Of a stretch of DNA of 64,000 nt, positions 1 through 9,225 are shown piece by piece; positions within the stretch are counted from its first letter, which is position 1; every line of letters starts with the position of its first letter. This stretch comes from Mucilaginibacter saanensis. Lineage in GTDB: Bacteria; Bacteroidota; Bacteroidia; Sphingobacteriales; Sphingobacteriaceae. The translations under genes and the position numbers were made by a program. The stretch lies in NCBI RefSeq assembly GCF_014200575.1, contig NZ_JACHBZ010000016.1, forward strand, positions 71,224-135,223. The letters run 5' to 3'. The notes beneath the pieces are model-generated. The model did no database searches. It saw only the letters and a program-made list of their open reading frames with translations, and was not told the DNA's origin.

Positions 1-1
1 G

Positions 2-1663
2 CCCGCAGGCATAACCCGGCAGTATTATACTCATTTTAATACCCTTAGCCAGTTAACATTAAATTATAACCATACCTTTTTTACCGACCATAACGTGGCG
101 GCGATGTTTACCTATGAGCAGAGCCACGAAACAGCCGATAACTTTGCGGCCCACCGTGATGTTGAAATCCCTATAGATTATTTATTTGGTGGACTCTCCA
201 ATTCAAATATGCAAGGCTATATGGATGGCGGTGCCCTTTCAGATCGCGCGCACAAAAGCCTCATCGGCCGGTTTAATTATGACTATAAAGAAAAGTACCT
301 GGTTGAATTCAGCTTTCGGCGAGACGGTAATAACCTGTATCAGCCCGGCCCAAGCCAATGGGGCTTTTTCCCTGGTGGGTCAGTAGGCTGGGTTTTAACC
401 AAAGAGAATTTTTTCCGCAAGCTTGTTCCGGAGCGTATTCTTTCCAACTTAAAGCTAAGGGCTTCATTCGGTCAAACCGGTGATGAAGGCAACGCGCAAG
501 CATTTAGCTATGTTAACGGATATACTTACCCTACCACTAACTCTTATATTTTTGGTCAAAGCGCCGTTAATGGCTCAACACCCAAACTGGGCAATCCGGG
601 GTTAACCTGGTCTGTAAATACCATCAAGAACATCGGCCTAGACTTTGGCCTTTTTGGCGGAAAAGTAGACGGTACCATCGAGATTTTCAGGAACGACAGA
701 ACAGGATTGCCTGCAACGCCGTCGGTAAGCATACCCGGCACTGTAGGGGCAGCTGTACCGCAGATTAACTATAATAGCGATCGCGTGCAGGGGCTTGACT
801 TTAACCTGGCATACCATAACAAATTTGGGCAGGTTGGTGTAAATCTTGCCGGTAATATAGGCACAACCCGGTTAGAAAACAGAAATGTTCTTCGTTCGCA
901 ATCGGGCAATGAATATTTAAACTGGAAAGAAAATCAAACCAACAGGTACCAGAATGTTTGGTGGGGTCCCGAATACGCTGGCCAGTTTACCACCTATAAA
1001 CAGATATATAACTATGGTGTAAACACCGGTGGCGGCAACAATAACGTTATACCGGGCGATTATTACTATAAAGACTGGAACAATGATGGCGTTATAGATG
1101 GTAAAGACAGCCATCCTATTTCCACTACCGGTATCCCTTTATACAATTACGGCTTAACCGTTGGCTTAAGCTATAAAGGCTTTGATATGAACCTGGTTTT
1201 GCAGGGCGCTGCGGGTGTATATGTACAGTACGGTGAGCAATTTGGATCGCCGCTGATGTATAACAGGAGCGCGCTTACCCGTTTTCTTGACAGCTGGCAT
1301 ACAGCAGATCCTTCTGCCAATGTTTTTGACCCTAATACCGTGTGGGTGCCCGGCTTTTATCCTGCAATGGGATCGCCGGATGCGCAAGGTACAAAGGCAA
1401 TACAGAATGCCAGTTACTTACGTGTAAAATCATTGGAGTTTGGTTATACATTATCACCAAGTGTACTGAAAACTATAGGCGTAAAAAAGCTAAGGGTTTA
1501 TGTAAACAGCTACAATCTGTTAACCTTTACCGGGCTTAAGAATTATGACCCTGAACACCAGGGCCCCAGCCCAAGCGATAACGGCGATTTCAGCAGAGCG
1601 CAGCTTGGATATACCTACCCCATGAACAGGACCTTTAACTTCGGAGCAAACGTTTCCTTTTAA
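2..1663 (+). CDS. SusC-family TonB-dependent outer membrane receptor, C-terminal part (5' end outside window)
   Basis: The reading frame is open from base 2, so this is the last ~553 residues of a gene that begins upstream. SusC proteins usually run ~1000-1150 residues, so roughly half is missing. They form the TonB-dependent outer membrane barrel that imports oligosaccharides captured by the partner SusD. The visible part is rich in Tyr/Asn/Gly beta-strand sequence typical of the barrel, has a calcium-loop-like DWNNDGVIDGKD stretch, and ends in the terminal aromatic strand GANVSF expected of outer membrane beta proteins. SusD starts 12 nt downstream, confirming the SusC-SusD order. An ATG at 95 lies inside the barrel and is not the true start. 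Confidence 0.95.
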   Translation, partial: PAGITRQYYTHFNTLSQLTLNYNHTFFTDHNVAAMFTYEQSHETADNFAAHRDVEIPIDYLFGGLSNSNMQGYMDGGALSDRAHKSLIGRFNYDYKEKYLVEFSFRRDGNNLYQPGPSQWGFFPGGSVGWVLTKENFFRKLVPERILSNLKLRASFGQTGDEGNAQAFSYVNGYTYPTTNSYIFGQSAVNGSTPKLGNPGLTWSVNTIKNIGLDFGLFGGKVDGTIEIFRNDRTGLPATPSVSIPGTVGAAVPQINYNSDRVQGLDFNLAYHNKFGQVGVNLAGNIGTTRLENRNVLRSQSGNEYLNWKENQTNRYQNVWWGPEYAGQFTTYKQIYNYGVNTGGGNNNVIPGDYYYKDWNNDGVIDGKDSHPISTTGIPLYNYGLTVGLSYKGFDMNLVLQGAAGVYVQYGEQFGSPLMYNRSALTRFLDSWHTADPSANVFDPNTVWVPGFYPAMGSPDAQGTKAIQNASYLRVKSLEFGYTLSPSVLKTIGVKKLRVYVNSYNLLTFTGLKNYDPEHQGPSPSDNGDFSRAQLGYTYPMNRTFNFGANVSF

Positions 1664-1675
1664 ACTTATTGAAAC

Positions 1676-3562
1676 ATGAAAAGTATTAACAAATTAATTA
1701 TAACAATAACTTTAGGAATAGGAGCCACAGTGACCTCCTGCCAGAAGCTGAACATTGCGCCAACCAATATAGTTACGCCGGCTATTATATTCAACAGCGA
1801 AGCCGGTGTTAAATCGCTTTTGGCCACCATATATGCAGATTTGCCCATCGAAGATTTCAAATACAGGCCAGATGGCGGTGATGATAATAATGGTATGCAA
1901 CGCCCGGGCTTTAACCCAGGAAACCCCTGGATGAATTTTTATAACTCGGCAGCTGTTACAGGCGAAGAGGTAGGTCCCTTTGGCGGTATGGATATCGGCT
2001 CCGGTTTCGGTTACTGGCCCTACGCCGATATCAGGAATGTAAATACCCTGATATCTGAACTGCCTAAACACGTAGCTACCCTTACACAGGCAACCGTAAA
2101 CTCACTTTTGGGCGAGGCGCATTTTCTACGTGCGTATTATTATTTTGGCTTGGCCAAGCGTTATGGCGGCGTTCCTATCATAACTGTTCCGCAGGATCCT
2201 GGAGCACCACTGTCAACCTTGCAGGTACATCGTGATAAAGAACAGGCCACCTGGGATTTCATAGGTGCAGAGCTTGACTTAGGATACCAGATGATGTCCG
2301 AAATCAGTGATGCTGGCAGAGCCAACAAATATGTGGCCGTTGCATTAAAATCAAGGGCTATGCTTTACGCCGCATGTGTTGCCAAATATGGCTCAACTAA
2401 CTTTATTGACGGCCCTGCGCGCGGTCAGGGCCTGGTAGGGATTCCTGCAGATCAGGCAACCAAATATTTCCAGGCTGCTTATGATGCTGCAAAATTATTA
2501 GATGGTCACTATTCGCTTTATAACCAAAACTCGTCAGACAAGGTTAAGAACTACACTGACCTGTTTTTAGATGCCAGCAGTAAGGAAAACATTTTCATCA
2601 GGCAGTATTCCATTACCCTTAATCTTAATACCCCTGCCGGCCCGCATAGTTGGGATGCCACCATGTCACCAGGTCGTATGACGTCAGGAGGGCTTTCGCG
2701 CTCATACCCTACGTTGGATTTTGTGCAGCTTTGGAGCAATCTGCCCATCACCAATAGTGACGGTACACCTAAACGTTTCAACAACCTGTTAGATCTGACA
2801 CAAGGGTTGGAACCCCGGCTCCGGGCAACCGTTTATTTCCCCGGCGAAACACTAAGGGGGCTTACCTTTGATACACAGAGAGGTATTTATCCCTCATTCA
2901 GCGGTACAGCCGCTGCCGAAGTGGCCAAAGCACCAAATTCACGTACATGGCAATTGCAAACCGATCCAAACGTGTTGTACCCCAATAAAACTGATCCCAA
3001 TGCAAAACAGGTCATTGGCTTTACTGGTATTTCAAACAACCTGGGCGATGACCAGTTAACCCGTACCGGTTTTTATGTACGTAAATATATTAACTATAAT
3101 GCGGCCAAAACTAACGTTGACCTATACAAAAGCATACAGCCATGGATTGACCTGCGTTATGCCGAGATATTACTGAACCGTGCCGAAGCCGCTGTGGAAT
3201 TAGGAAACACCGGCGATGCATTAACAGATATTAACCTGATAAGGGACAGGGCCGGCGCTACACCTTACTCTTCTATTGATCTGGATAAAGTGCGTAAGGA
3301 AAGGCGCATGGAACTGGCTTTTGAAAACCAGTATTACTGGGATCTGAAAAGATGGCGTACAGCCGATGTGGTACTTGACCGCGCACATTTTAAAGGCCTG
3401 ATGCCTTATTATGTATTTAATGAAAATAAATACATTTTCCTGGCCGAAACCGAACTCTTTAACCGGGAATATACTTTCCAGAAACAGTTTTATTACGAGC
3501 CTATTCCTGGTGGTCAAATAAACCAGAACCCTAACCTGCTCCCTAACAATCCAAATTATTAA
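1676..3562 (+). CDS. RagB/SusD family nutrient-binding outer membrane lipoprotein
   Basis: This is the surface glycan-binding partner of the upstream SusC. The N-terminus is a lipoprotein signal with lipobox Cys in VTSCQK (residue ~22). The body shows SusD hallmarks: the N-terminal SusD-like helix region, LRAYYYFGLAKRYGGVPI in the TPR-like part, and C-terminal LNRAEAAVEL, then KVRKERRMELAFENQYYWDLKRW, closing with PIPGGQINQNPNL. At 628 residues it is longer than the common 500-550. It is 12 nt after SusC and 18 nt before the next lipoprotein gene, so almost certainly in the same operon. The glycan specificity cannot be read from sequence. Confidence 0.96.
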   Translation: MKSINKLIITITLGIGATVTSCQKLNIAPTNIVTPAIIFNSEAGVKSLLATIYADLPIEDFKYRPDGGDDNNGMQRPGFNPGNPWMNFYNSAAVTGEEVGPFGGMDIGSGFGYWPYADIRNVNTLISELPKHVATLTQATVNSLLGEAHFLRAYYYFGLAKRYGGVPIITVPQDPGAPLSTLQVHRDKEQATWDFIGAELDLGYQMMSEISDAGRANKYVAVALKSRAMLYAACVAKYGSTNFIDGPARGQGLVGIPADQATKYFQAAYDAAKLLDGHYSLYNQNSSDKVKNYTDLFLDASSKENIFIRQYSITLNLNTPAGPHSWDATMSPGRMTSGGLSRSYPTLDFVQLWSNLPITNSDGTPKRFNNLLDLTQGLEPRLRATVYFPGETLRGLTFDTQRGIYPSFSGTAAAEVAKAPNSRTWQLQTDPNVLYPNKTDPNAKQVIGFTGISNNLGDDQLTRTGFYVRKYINYNAAKTNVDLYKSIQPWIDLRYAEILLNRAEAAVELGNTGDALTDINLIRDRAGATPYSSIDLDKVRKERRMELAFENQYYWDLKRWRTADVVLDRAHFKGLMPYYVFNENKYIFLAETELFNREYTFQKQFYYEPIPGGQINQNPNLLPNNPNY

Positions 3563-3580
3563 GAATTTAAAACTTTAGAT

Positions 3581-4285
3581 ATGAAAAAACTGATTAGTAA
3601 ACTTTTGTTAGGTGTAGCTATACTGGCAAGTTCTGCGTGCACAAAAACAGATAATTATGATGGCCCAAACGCCTCATTTCAGGGTAACATACTTTCTTCT
3701 GAAGGCGGTAATTTACTTACATCAGGCGGCAGCCCCCAAATCTGGCTTCAGCAAATTGGCTGGACAACCCCGCAAACCATTCCATGTAAATTTGATGGCA
3801 CGTTTGAGGATACCAAGTTGTTTAAAAGCAATTATAAAGCTGTACCAACGGGAGGTGCTTTTTGGCCAATTACAGATACAGTTATCGTGAAAATTGACCA
3901 GGGCTCCAAGCATGACTTTACCGTTACGCCCTACATCGTGATCAAAAACTTTACCTCAACGTTAAGTGGTACAACCTTAACCCTGAAGTTTAATATCACA
4001 GCACCTATAGCTGCGGGCTTACCCAATATTAAGGACATACAGCCCTATGTTAATACCACCAAGCTGGTAGGTGCAGGTGCTTCTATCAGGGACTTCTCTG
4101 ACGTAAATGCCATAGCCATCAATAAGGCCTATACCGATCTGAGCGATGCCGATAAATCCATCACGTTAACCATTCCTAACCTTATCCCGGGCCGTACATT
4201 TTTTGTGCGTGCAGGGGTGCGTTTGAGCGATAGTTTCAACAGCTCTAATTTCTCGGAAATAGTACAGGTAGATGTTCCTAAATAA
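3581..4285 (+). CDS. DUF3823-type lipoprotein of a SusCD operon
   Basis: A 234-residue lipoprotein with lipobox ASSACTK (Cys ~20). The sequence DGPNASFQGNI, the IWLQQIGW segment and a second half rich in beta strands ending FSEIVQVDVPK resemble DUF3823 proteins, which are regularly encoded just after SusD and are thought to sit at the cell surface as accessory glycan-binding parts. No catalytic motif is visible. It lies 18 nt after SusD and 22 nt before the next lipoprotein gene, in the same direction. The family assignment is from recall of the pattern; the binding role is an inference from position. Confidence 0.8.
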   Translation: MKKLISKLLLGVAILASSACTKTDNYDGPNASFQGNILSSEGGNLLTSGGSPQIWLQQIGWTTPQTIPCKFDGTFEDTKLFKSNYKAVPTGGAFWPITDTVIVKIDQGSKHDFTVTPYIVIKNFTSTLSGTTLTLKFNITAPIAAGLPNIKDIQPYVNTTKLVGAGASIRDFSDVNAIAINKAYTDLSDADKSITLTIPNLIPGRTFFVRAGVRLSDSFNSSNFSEIVQVDVPK

Positions 4286-4307
4286 TTTAACCTAAACAAA
4301 AAAGGAA

Positions 4308-5456
4308 ATGAAATTCATTAAAACAACGATGGTATGTTCCATCTTCATAATAGGCCTCATAGTTGCCGGATGTAAAAAAGAAAAGTACCCATCACGGGAT
4401 ACATCCAGCCTTAAACCTCCTCCCCCAATTGATACCACAAAACCACCGGTTATTGATACATCTGTGGTAATTGACAATTGCGATAAAGCCGATGGCTGGG
4501 CGGTAGCAGGTGGCGATCCCGCTGTAATAACAACCGGCCAAAAAGAAGGGAAGGGTTATATTCAGGGTACCATTAAGGCCGGGCAAAACTTTATGCAGTT
4601 TATTAAAACGCTGCCAGCTCCTGTTGATACAAAGGCAACCATGAACAACGGCGAATTAAAGTTCTGGTTTTATGTGCAGGATGTTTCTTTGCTTAAAATA
4701 GATGGCCAGATACAGTTTAGCAGCGCCGCCGATCCGGATAAGAAACGTGTTGGCTGGGGAATGGATAAAATTATCCCGACGCTAAAAAATGGCTGGAACC
4801 ATTTAGAGCTGAAATTTACAGACGGATACGTATCCGGAGATGGCGGGCCCGATTTAACGGCCATGAACTTTATAAAAATCTTCTTCTGGACGGCAGCAAA
4901 CGCAGCCACAGATCAGAATTATGGTATTGATGACTTCAGGGTAGCCGTAGTGCCGCCACCGCCGCCTGTTATATTTGACACTGCCGATGTAAAAGACGGA
5001 TGGCAAACGGTAGGTGATGTTGTTATTACCACCGCCGGCCAAAAAGAAGGCGCAGGCTATATTAAAAACACCATAACCAACGGGGGCGACTTTATGCAGT
5101 TTATCAAGGATACCGCAACCCCGGTTGATACCAAGCTTACGGAGTCAAACGGTCAGTTCAGGTTTTGGTTCTATGTAGCAGACCCCACCCTTATTAAAGA
5201 TGGTTCTATAGAAATTACCAGCTCCGGAAAGTCAGACGATCATGAATCTGCATGGGACGTAGGACCGTTGGCAGCCACCTGGAAAAGCGGATGGAACGAT
5301 GTAGTACTTGATTTTGATAAATCAATTAAAACAGGCGACGGAGGGGCCGATTATTCAGCCATAAACCACTTCCGTATCTATTTCAATGCCACCACTAAAG
5401 TTCACCCTGATTTAGTTACAGGTATTGATGACCTGCGGTTCCAGGCAAAACAATAA
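4308..5456 (+). CDS. Surface lipoprotein with two tandem homologous beta domains (putative glycan-binding protein)
   Basis: A 382-residue lipoprotein (lipobox IVAGCKK, Cys ~22) followed by a Pro/Thr-rich tether, then two copies of one ~160-residue domain (about residues 52-212 and 222-382) separated by a proline linker VVPPPPPVIF. Both copies share DGW..., ITT.GQKEG.GYI, NFMQFIK / DFMQFIK, PVDTK, FWFYV, a Trp-containing GWN segment, GDGG.D and GIDD.RF. The fold looks like an all-beta carbohydrate-binding module, but I do not recognise a named CBM family. Position after SusC-SusD-DUF3823 fits a surface glycan-binding protein. No catalytic acid pair is evident. Function is inferred. Confidence 0.75.
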   Translation: MKFIKTTMVCSIFIIGLIVAGCKKEKYPSRDTSSLKPPPPIDTTKPPVIDTSVVIDNCDKADGWAVAGGDPAVITTGQKEGKGYIQGTIKAGQNFMQFIKTLPAPVDTKATMNNGELKFWFYVQDVSLLKIDGQIQFSSAADPDKKRVGWGMDKIIPTLKNGWNHLELKFTDGYVSGDGGPDLTAMNFIKIFFWTAANAATDQNYGIDDFRVAVVPPPPPVIFDTADVKDGWQTVGDVVITTAGQKEGAGYIKNTITNGGDFMQFIKDTATPVDTKLTESNGQFRFWFYVADPTLIKDGSIEITSSGKSDDHESAWDVGPLAATWKSGWNDVVLDFDKSIKTGDGGADYSAINHFRIYFNATTKVHPDLVTGIDDLRFQAKQ

Positions 5457-5550
5457 ATACAACCCAAACCCTATACCCTAATTTTTAAACACAAGTATGG
5501 CAGAGAGAAAACTTCTCCCTGCCTTCTTAAAAAAAAGAACCAGCATAATA

Positions 5551-6555
5551 ATGGTAATACGTAAGTTCATAAAAACATCAGCAAAATCATTCGCACTTAC
5601 CTTTGGTTTAGGCCTGTTAGCCATAACGCCAGCCCTTGCTCAAAAAAAAGCAGATACAGCCTCTGGTAACCCCATCATCACTTCTATGTACACAGCCGAT
5701 CCATCAGCTCACGTTTGGAAAGATGGCCGGTTGTATATATATGCATCGCATGATATTTCGCCCGCACGCGGATGCGACCTGATGGACCAGTACCACGTTT
5801 TCTCAACCAGCGACATGGTTCACTGGAAAGATCATGGCGAAATACTGCGTGCCAGCCAGGTATCATGGGGCCGCCCCGAAGGTGGCTTTATGTGGGCGCC
5901 TGATTGTGCTTACAAAAACGGCACCTACTATTTTTATTTCCCGCATCCGAGTGATACCAAATGGAACGACAGCTGGAAAATTGGCGTAGCCACCAGCAAG
6001 AGCCCGGCCAGCGGTTTTAAAGTACAGGGATACATTAAAGGTCTTGACTCCATGATTGACCCATGCGTGTTTGTTGACGATGATGGGCAGGCATATTTTT
6101 ATTACGGCGGCGGCGGCACCTGCAAAGGCGGCAAGCTAAAGGATAACATGATGGAAATTGATGGCGAAATGAAGAGTATGGAAGGCCTTAGAGATTTTCA
6201 TGAGGCCAGCTGGGTACACAAAAGAAACGGCATTTATTACCTGTCCTATTCAGACAATCATGATGTGGCGGGTAAGCACAACCAAATGCAGTATGCCACC
6301 AGCAAAAGCCCGCTTGGGCCATGGACAGCCCAGGGCGTGTACATGGATCCTACTGACAGCTTTACCAACCATGGTTCCATTGTTGAATTTAAAGGCCAGT
6401 GGTATTCTTTTTATCATAACAGTGCCATATCCCACCAGGATTGGGAAAGATCTGTTTGTGTAGATAAGCTTTACTACAATGCCGACGGTACTATTCAAAA
6501 AGTTGTGCAAACAAGCAGCGCTAAAAGTGCTCCTGTTAATCAAACCCAAAAATGA
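5551..6555 (+). CDS. Secreted glycoside hydrolase family 43 enzyme (first of tandem pair)
   Basis: The product is a five-bladed beta-propeller GH43 enzyme, a family of arabinofuranosidases, xylosidases and galactosidases acting with inversion. From the 5551 start the catalytic triad can be placed: Asp50 in TADPSAHVW (base), Asp170 in MIDPCVFVDDDG (pKa modulator) and Glu218 in DFHEASWV (acid). I prefer 5551 because it begins a clean Sec signal ending ITPALAQ; an in-frame ATG at 5497 would add 18 charged residues in front. The gene overlaps its paralogue downstream by 4 nt (ATGA), so the two are translationally coupled. The export signal here is SPI-like, while the neighbour is a lipoprotein. 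Exact substrate unknown. Confidence 0.93.
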   Translation: MVIRKFIKTSAKSFALTFGLGLLAITPALAQKKADTASGNPIITSMYTADPSAHVWKDGRLYIYASHDISPARGCDLMDQYHVFSTSDMVHWKDHGEILRASQVSWGRPEGGFMWAPDCAYKNGTYYFYFPHPSDTKWNDSWKIGVATSKSPASGFKVQGYIKGLDSMIDPCVFVDDDGQAYFYYGGGGTCKGGKLKDNMMEIDGEMKSMEGLRDFHEASWVHKRNGIYYLSYSDNHDVAGKHNQMQYATSKSPLGPWTAQGVYMDPTDSFTNHGSIVEFKGQWYSFYHNSAISHQDWERSVCVDKLYYNADGTIQKVVQTSSAKSAPVNQTQK

Positions 6556-7535
6556 GAAAAATAAACCTGTTGGCTATTGCAGCAGCCACGGTGCTGGCTT
6601 ATGGTTGTTCTAAAAAAACGGCCACTAATACGGCCCCGCCGGTAACGGTAACTATTGATAAAAAGGATGGCATGAAAAATCCATTTGTAACATCAATATA
6701 CACTGCAGATCCATCGGCGCATGTATGGGCCGATGGCAGGCTATATGTTTATGCTTCGCATGATATTGACCCGCCGCGGGGTTGCGATCTGATGGATCAG
6801 TATCATGTTTTCTCAACCGATGATATGGTGAACTGGACCGATCATGGCGAAATACTGCGCGCCAGCCAGGTATCATGGGGCAGGGCCGAGGGCGGCTTTA
6901 TGTGGGCCCCGGATTGCGCCTACAAAAATGGCACTTACTATTTTTATTTCCCGCATCCCAGCGGCACCGAGTGGAATACCACTTGGAAAATTGGCGTAGC
7001 CACCAGCAAAAGCCCCGCAAAGGATTTCCAGGTACAGGGCTACATTAAAGGCCTTGAGCCCCTCATTGACCCCTGCGTATTTGTTGACGACGACGGCAGC
7101 GCCTACTTTTATTACGGTGGCGGTGGTACCTGCAAAGGCGGCAAGCTAAAAGATAACATGATGGAAATTGACGGGCAAATGAGCGTGATGGCCGGCCTTG
7201 ACGATTTTCATGAAGCTACCTGGGTGCACAAAAAAGATGGCGTGTATTACCTGTCCTACGCAGATAATCATGACAGCGGCGGTAAACATAACCGCATGCA
7301 ATATGCCACCAGCAAAAGTCCGCTGGGGCCATGGGTATCAAAAGGCGTATATATTGACCCTACCGACAGTTTTACCGACCATGGCTCCATTGTACAGTTT
7401 AAAGGCAACTGGTATGCCCTTTACCACAATAGTTCCCTCTCACATAATGATTGGCTAAGATCAATTTGTGCCAACAGGCTTTATTACAATGCCGATGGCA
7501 CTATTCAAAAGGTAATTCAAACCAGTACACCATAA
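6552..7535 (+). CDS. GH43 glycoside hydrolase lipoprotein (second of tandem pair)
   Basis: This is a close paralogue of the preceding gene, aligning without gaps over ~290 residues at roughly 80% identity by eye. The signal peptide differs: VLAYGCSKK gives a lipobox Cys at ~19, so this copy should be membrane anchored rather than soluble. The GH43 triad is intact at Asp53 (TADPSAH), Asp173 (LIDPCVF) and Glu221 (FHEATW). The start overlaps the stop of the first copy by 4 nt. The pair most likely arose by tandem duplication and may split one activity between the periplasm/medium and the cell surface. Substrate is not determinable by sequence alone. Confidence 0.93.
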   Translation: MRKINLLAIAAATVLAYGCSKKTATNTAPPVTVTIDKKDGMKNPFVTSIYTADPSAHVWADGRLYVYASHDIDPPRGCDLMDQYHVFSTDDMVNWTDHGEILRASQVSWGRAEGGFMWAPDCAYKNGTYYFYFPHPSGTEWNTTWKIGVATSKSPAKDFQVQGYIKGLEPLIDPCVFVDDDGSAYFYYGGGGTCKGGKLKDNMMEIDGQMSVMAGLDDFHEATWVHKKDGVYYLSYADNHDSGGKHNRMQYATSKSPLGPWVSKGVYIDPTDSFTDHGSIVQFKGNWYALYHNSSLSHNDWLRSICANRLYYNADGTIQKVIQTSTP

Positions 7536-7595
7536 CATGAACATCAGTTTTTAAAATGCCCGTGTTAATCAATAAACCATTAAACCAATATCTGA

Positions 7596-8899
7596 ATGAT
7601 GAAAAAAAATAAGTTTGGCACGTTAAGCTTAATGGCTTTATTTGCCTTGGCAAGCAGCTGCTCCCTGAGTAGTTGTTCAAAAAAACAACAGATCTAACAA
7701 CAACAGATCCTCCGGTGGTTATCAAACCAACAACGCCCCCGATTGATGTTACCCCCTCGCCTATTGGCGATGTGGTGGGTAAAGTTGTGGTTGGCTACCA
7801 GGGCTGGTTTGCCGCCACGGGTGACGGCTCGCCTATTAACATGTTTTGGCATTGGTCAAACGACTGGTCAAAACCGCTTTCGCCAACTAATAAGGCCATA
7901 TCTGCATGGCCGGATGTGCGTGACTATACCACTACTTTTAAAACCGACTATGCTAATTTGAATAACGGCAGCGAAGCACGGGTATTTTCGTCATTTACTG
8001 ATCAAACAATTGATATACAGTTTAAGTGGATGAAAGACTACGGCATTGATGGGGCGGCCTTACAGCGCTTTAACCCCAGTGGCATTGAAGGCCCGGTGCG
8101 TGATGCGATGGCGGCCAAGGTAAAGATCGCTGCTGAAAAAAATGGTGTGAAATTTTATATCATGTATGATGTAAGCGGCTGGACAAACATGGCAACAGAA
8201 ATGGAAACCGACTGGACCAATAAAATGTCGGCCCTTACCACGTCACCAGTTTATGCCAAACAAAACGGTAAGCCGGTAGTATGTATCTGGGGCTTTGGTT
8301 TTAATGATGATAACCATAACTTTTCGGCCGCTGCCTGCCTTGATGTTATTAACTGGTTTAAAAGCAAAGGCTGTTATGTTATTGGCGGCGTGCCAACCCA
8401 TTGGCGTAAAGAGGAAAGTGACTCCAGAGCCGGTTTCCTGGGCACCTATAAAGCATTTGATATGTTATCGCCCTGGATGGTGGGCCGCATAGGTAACGTA
8501 ATAGAATCAGACAATTTTTACAATACCATTAACGTCCCTGATCAGGCTTTTTGCAACAGCAATGGCATTGATTACCAGCCCTGCGTTTTACCTGGCGATT
8601 TAAGCGGACAGCAAAGGGCGCATGGTGATTTCATGTGGAGGCAATTTTACAACATGAAAAGAGCTGGCTGCCAAGGTATTTATATTTCGATGTTTGACGA
8701 ATATAATGAGGGCAACCAGATTGCAAAAACCGCCGAAACACAGGATTTTGTTCCGGCAGGATCAGGCTTTAGATCACTCGATGATGATGGTACACCCTGC
8801 TCGGCAGATTATTACCTGCGCTTAACCGGCGATGGGGCTAAAATGCTCAAAGGCACCATTGCCTTAACACCAACACGCCCTACGGTTCCAAAACCATAA
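7596..8899 (+). CDS. GH71/GH99-like glycoside hydrolase lipoprotein; signal peptide and enzyme in different frames
   Basis: The enzyme frame (7673-8899) encodes a GH71/99-like (beta/alpha)8 protein beginning VVGYQGWF. Glu343 and Glu346 (numbered from 7673) in MFDEYNEGNQI have the spacing of the GH99 catalytic pair. Its only in-frame start is a TTG at 7673, without a signal peptide. A convincing lipoprotein signal, MMKKNKFGTLSL...SCSLSSCSKK, starts at ATG 7596 in the other frame and hits TAA soon after. The two frames join at a run of seven A (7679-7685): an eighth A, or a -1 slip, gives one continuous lipoprotein. GH99 enzymes cut endo-alpha-mannosides and GH71 alpha-1,3-glucan; the substrate here is open. 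It is the last gene of the operon, before a strong terminator. Confidence 0.85.
7679..7685 (+). other. A7 homopolymer / slippery heptamer at the frame junction
   Basis: In the signal-peptide frame the codons read TCA AAA AAA CAA, so the run contains the -1 slippery pattern A AAA AAA. A -1 shift here, or one extra A, fuses the lipoprotein signal to the GH71/99-like enzyme. It may be a sequencing or assembly error, a real inactivating indel, or a site of transcript or ribosome slippage. Confidence 0.7.
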
Positions 8900-8920
8900 T
8901 AAAGGCCCTGCATTACCTTA

Positions 8921-8967
8921 CCGCACAAAAAAGCCGGTGATTATTGATCACCGGCTTTTTTGTGCGG
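8921..8967 (+). terminator. Strong bidirectional intrinsic terminator
   Basis: A perfect inverted repeat with 21-bp arms (8921-8941 and 8947-8967) and a 5-nt loop. The GC core GCCGGTGAT/ATCACCGGC is flanked by A6 on the left and T6 on the right. It lies 21 nt after the stop of the GH71/99-like gene and closes the rightward PUL operon; by symmetry it can also stop leftward transcription. Confidence 0.92.
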
Positions 8968-9188
8968 TATAATCCCGCCTGTTTGCCTTGCAATGGCATT
9001 GGGCTAAAGCCATAATTTGTTTATATAGCTATCTGTTGGCTAAAGCCAACGGCAATGAATTTAAATGCTACTATATGGTTTATTTAAACATCAGGTATAA
9101 GCCCTCCCTATCTTCGCACAAATCAACCGCATTATTGCTGGCGCACGCGTGCGCCAGCAACAGCAGGGTATAAACGAGGCTAAGTTTT
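8968..9188. repeat. Gene-free region with REP-like palindromes
   Basis: No credible gene. Around 8988-9062 there are two near-palindromic GGCTAAAGCC cores (about 9001 and 9039) ending in CGGCAATGAATT, similar to the repeats at 11446 and 14386. A perfect 26-bp palindrome lies at 9135-9160 (half-site TTGCTGGCGCACG). A stretch near 9099-9122 (CTCCCTATCTTCGCACA) resembles 11600-11617. The last 8 bases are the left target duplication of the IS. Confidence 0.6.
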
Positions 9189-9214
9189 GGTAACTATATA
9201 TAAGTTTACACCAA
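9189..9214. repeat. Left terminal inverted repeat of the IS1595-family element
   Basis: 26 bases beginning GGTAACTATATA and ending TTTACACCAA. They match the inverted right end at 21 positions. The TSD TAAGTTTT precedes directly at 9181-9188. Confidence 0.9.
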
Positions 9215-9225
9215 TAGCTTTATAA

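Noticed and set aside
5497..5550. Longer N-terminus for the first GH43 gene
   Set aside because: The first 18 residues are charged and precede a clean signal peptide; start at 5551 is favoured.
8988..9173. 61-codon ORF after the PUL 1 terminator
   Set aside because: It spans the GGCTAAAGCC repeats and the 26-bp palindrome and has no recognisable features.
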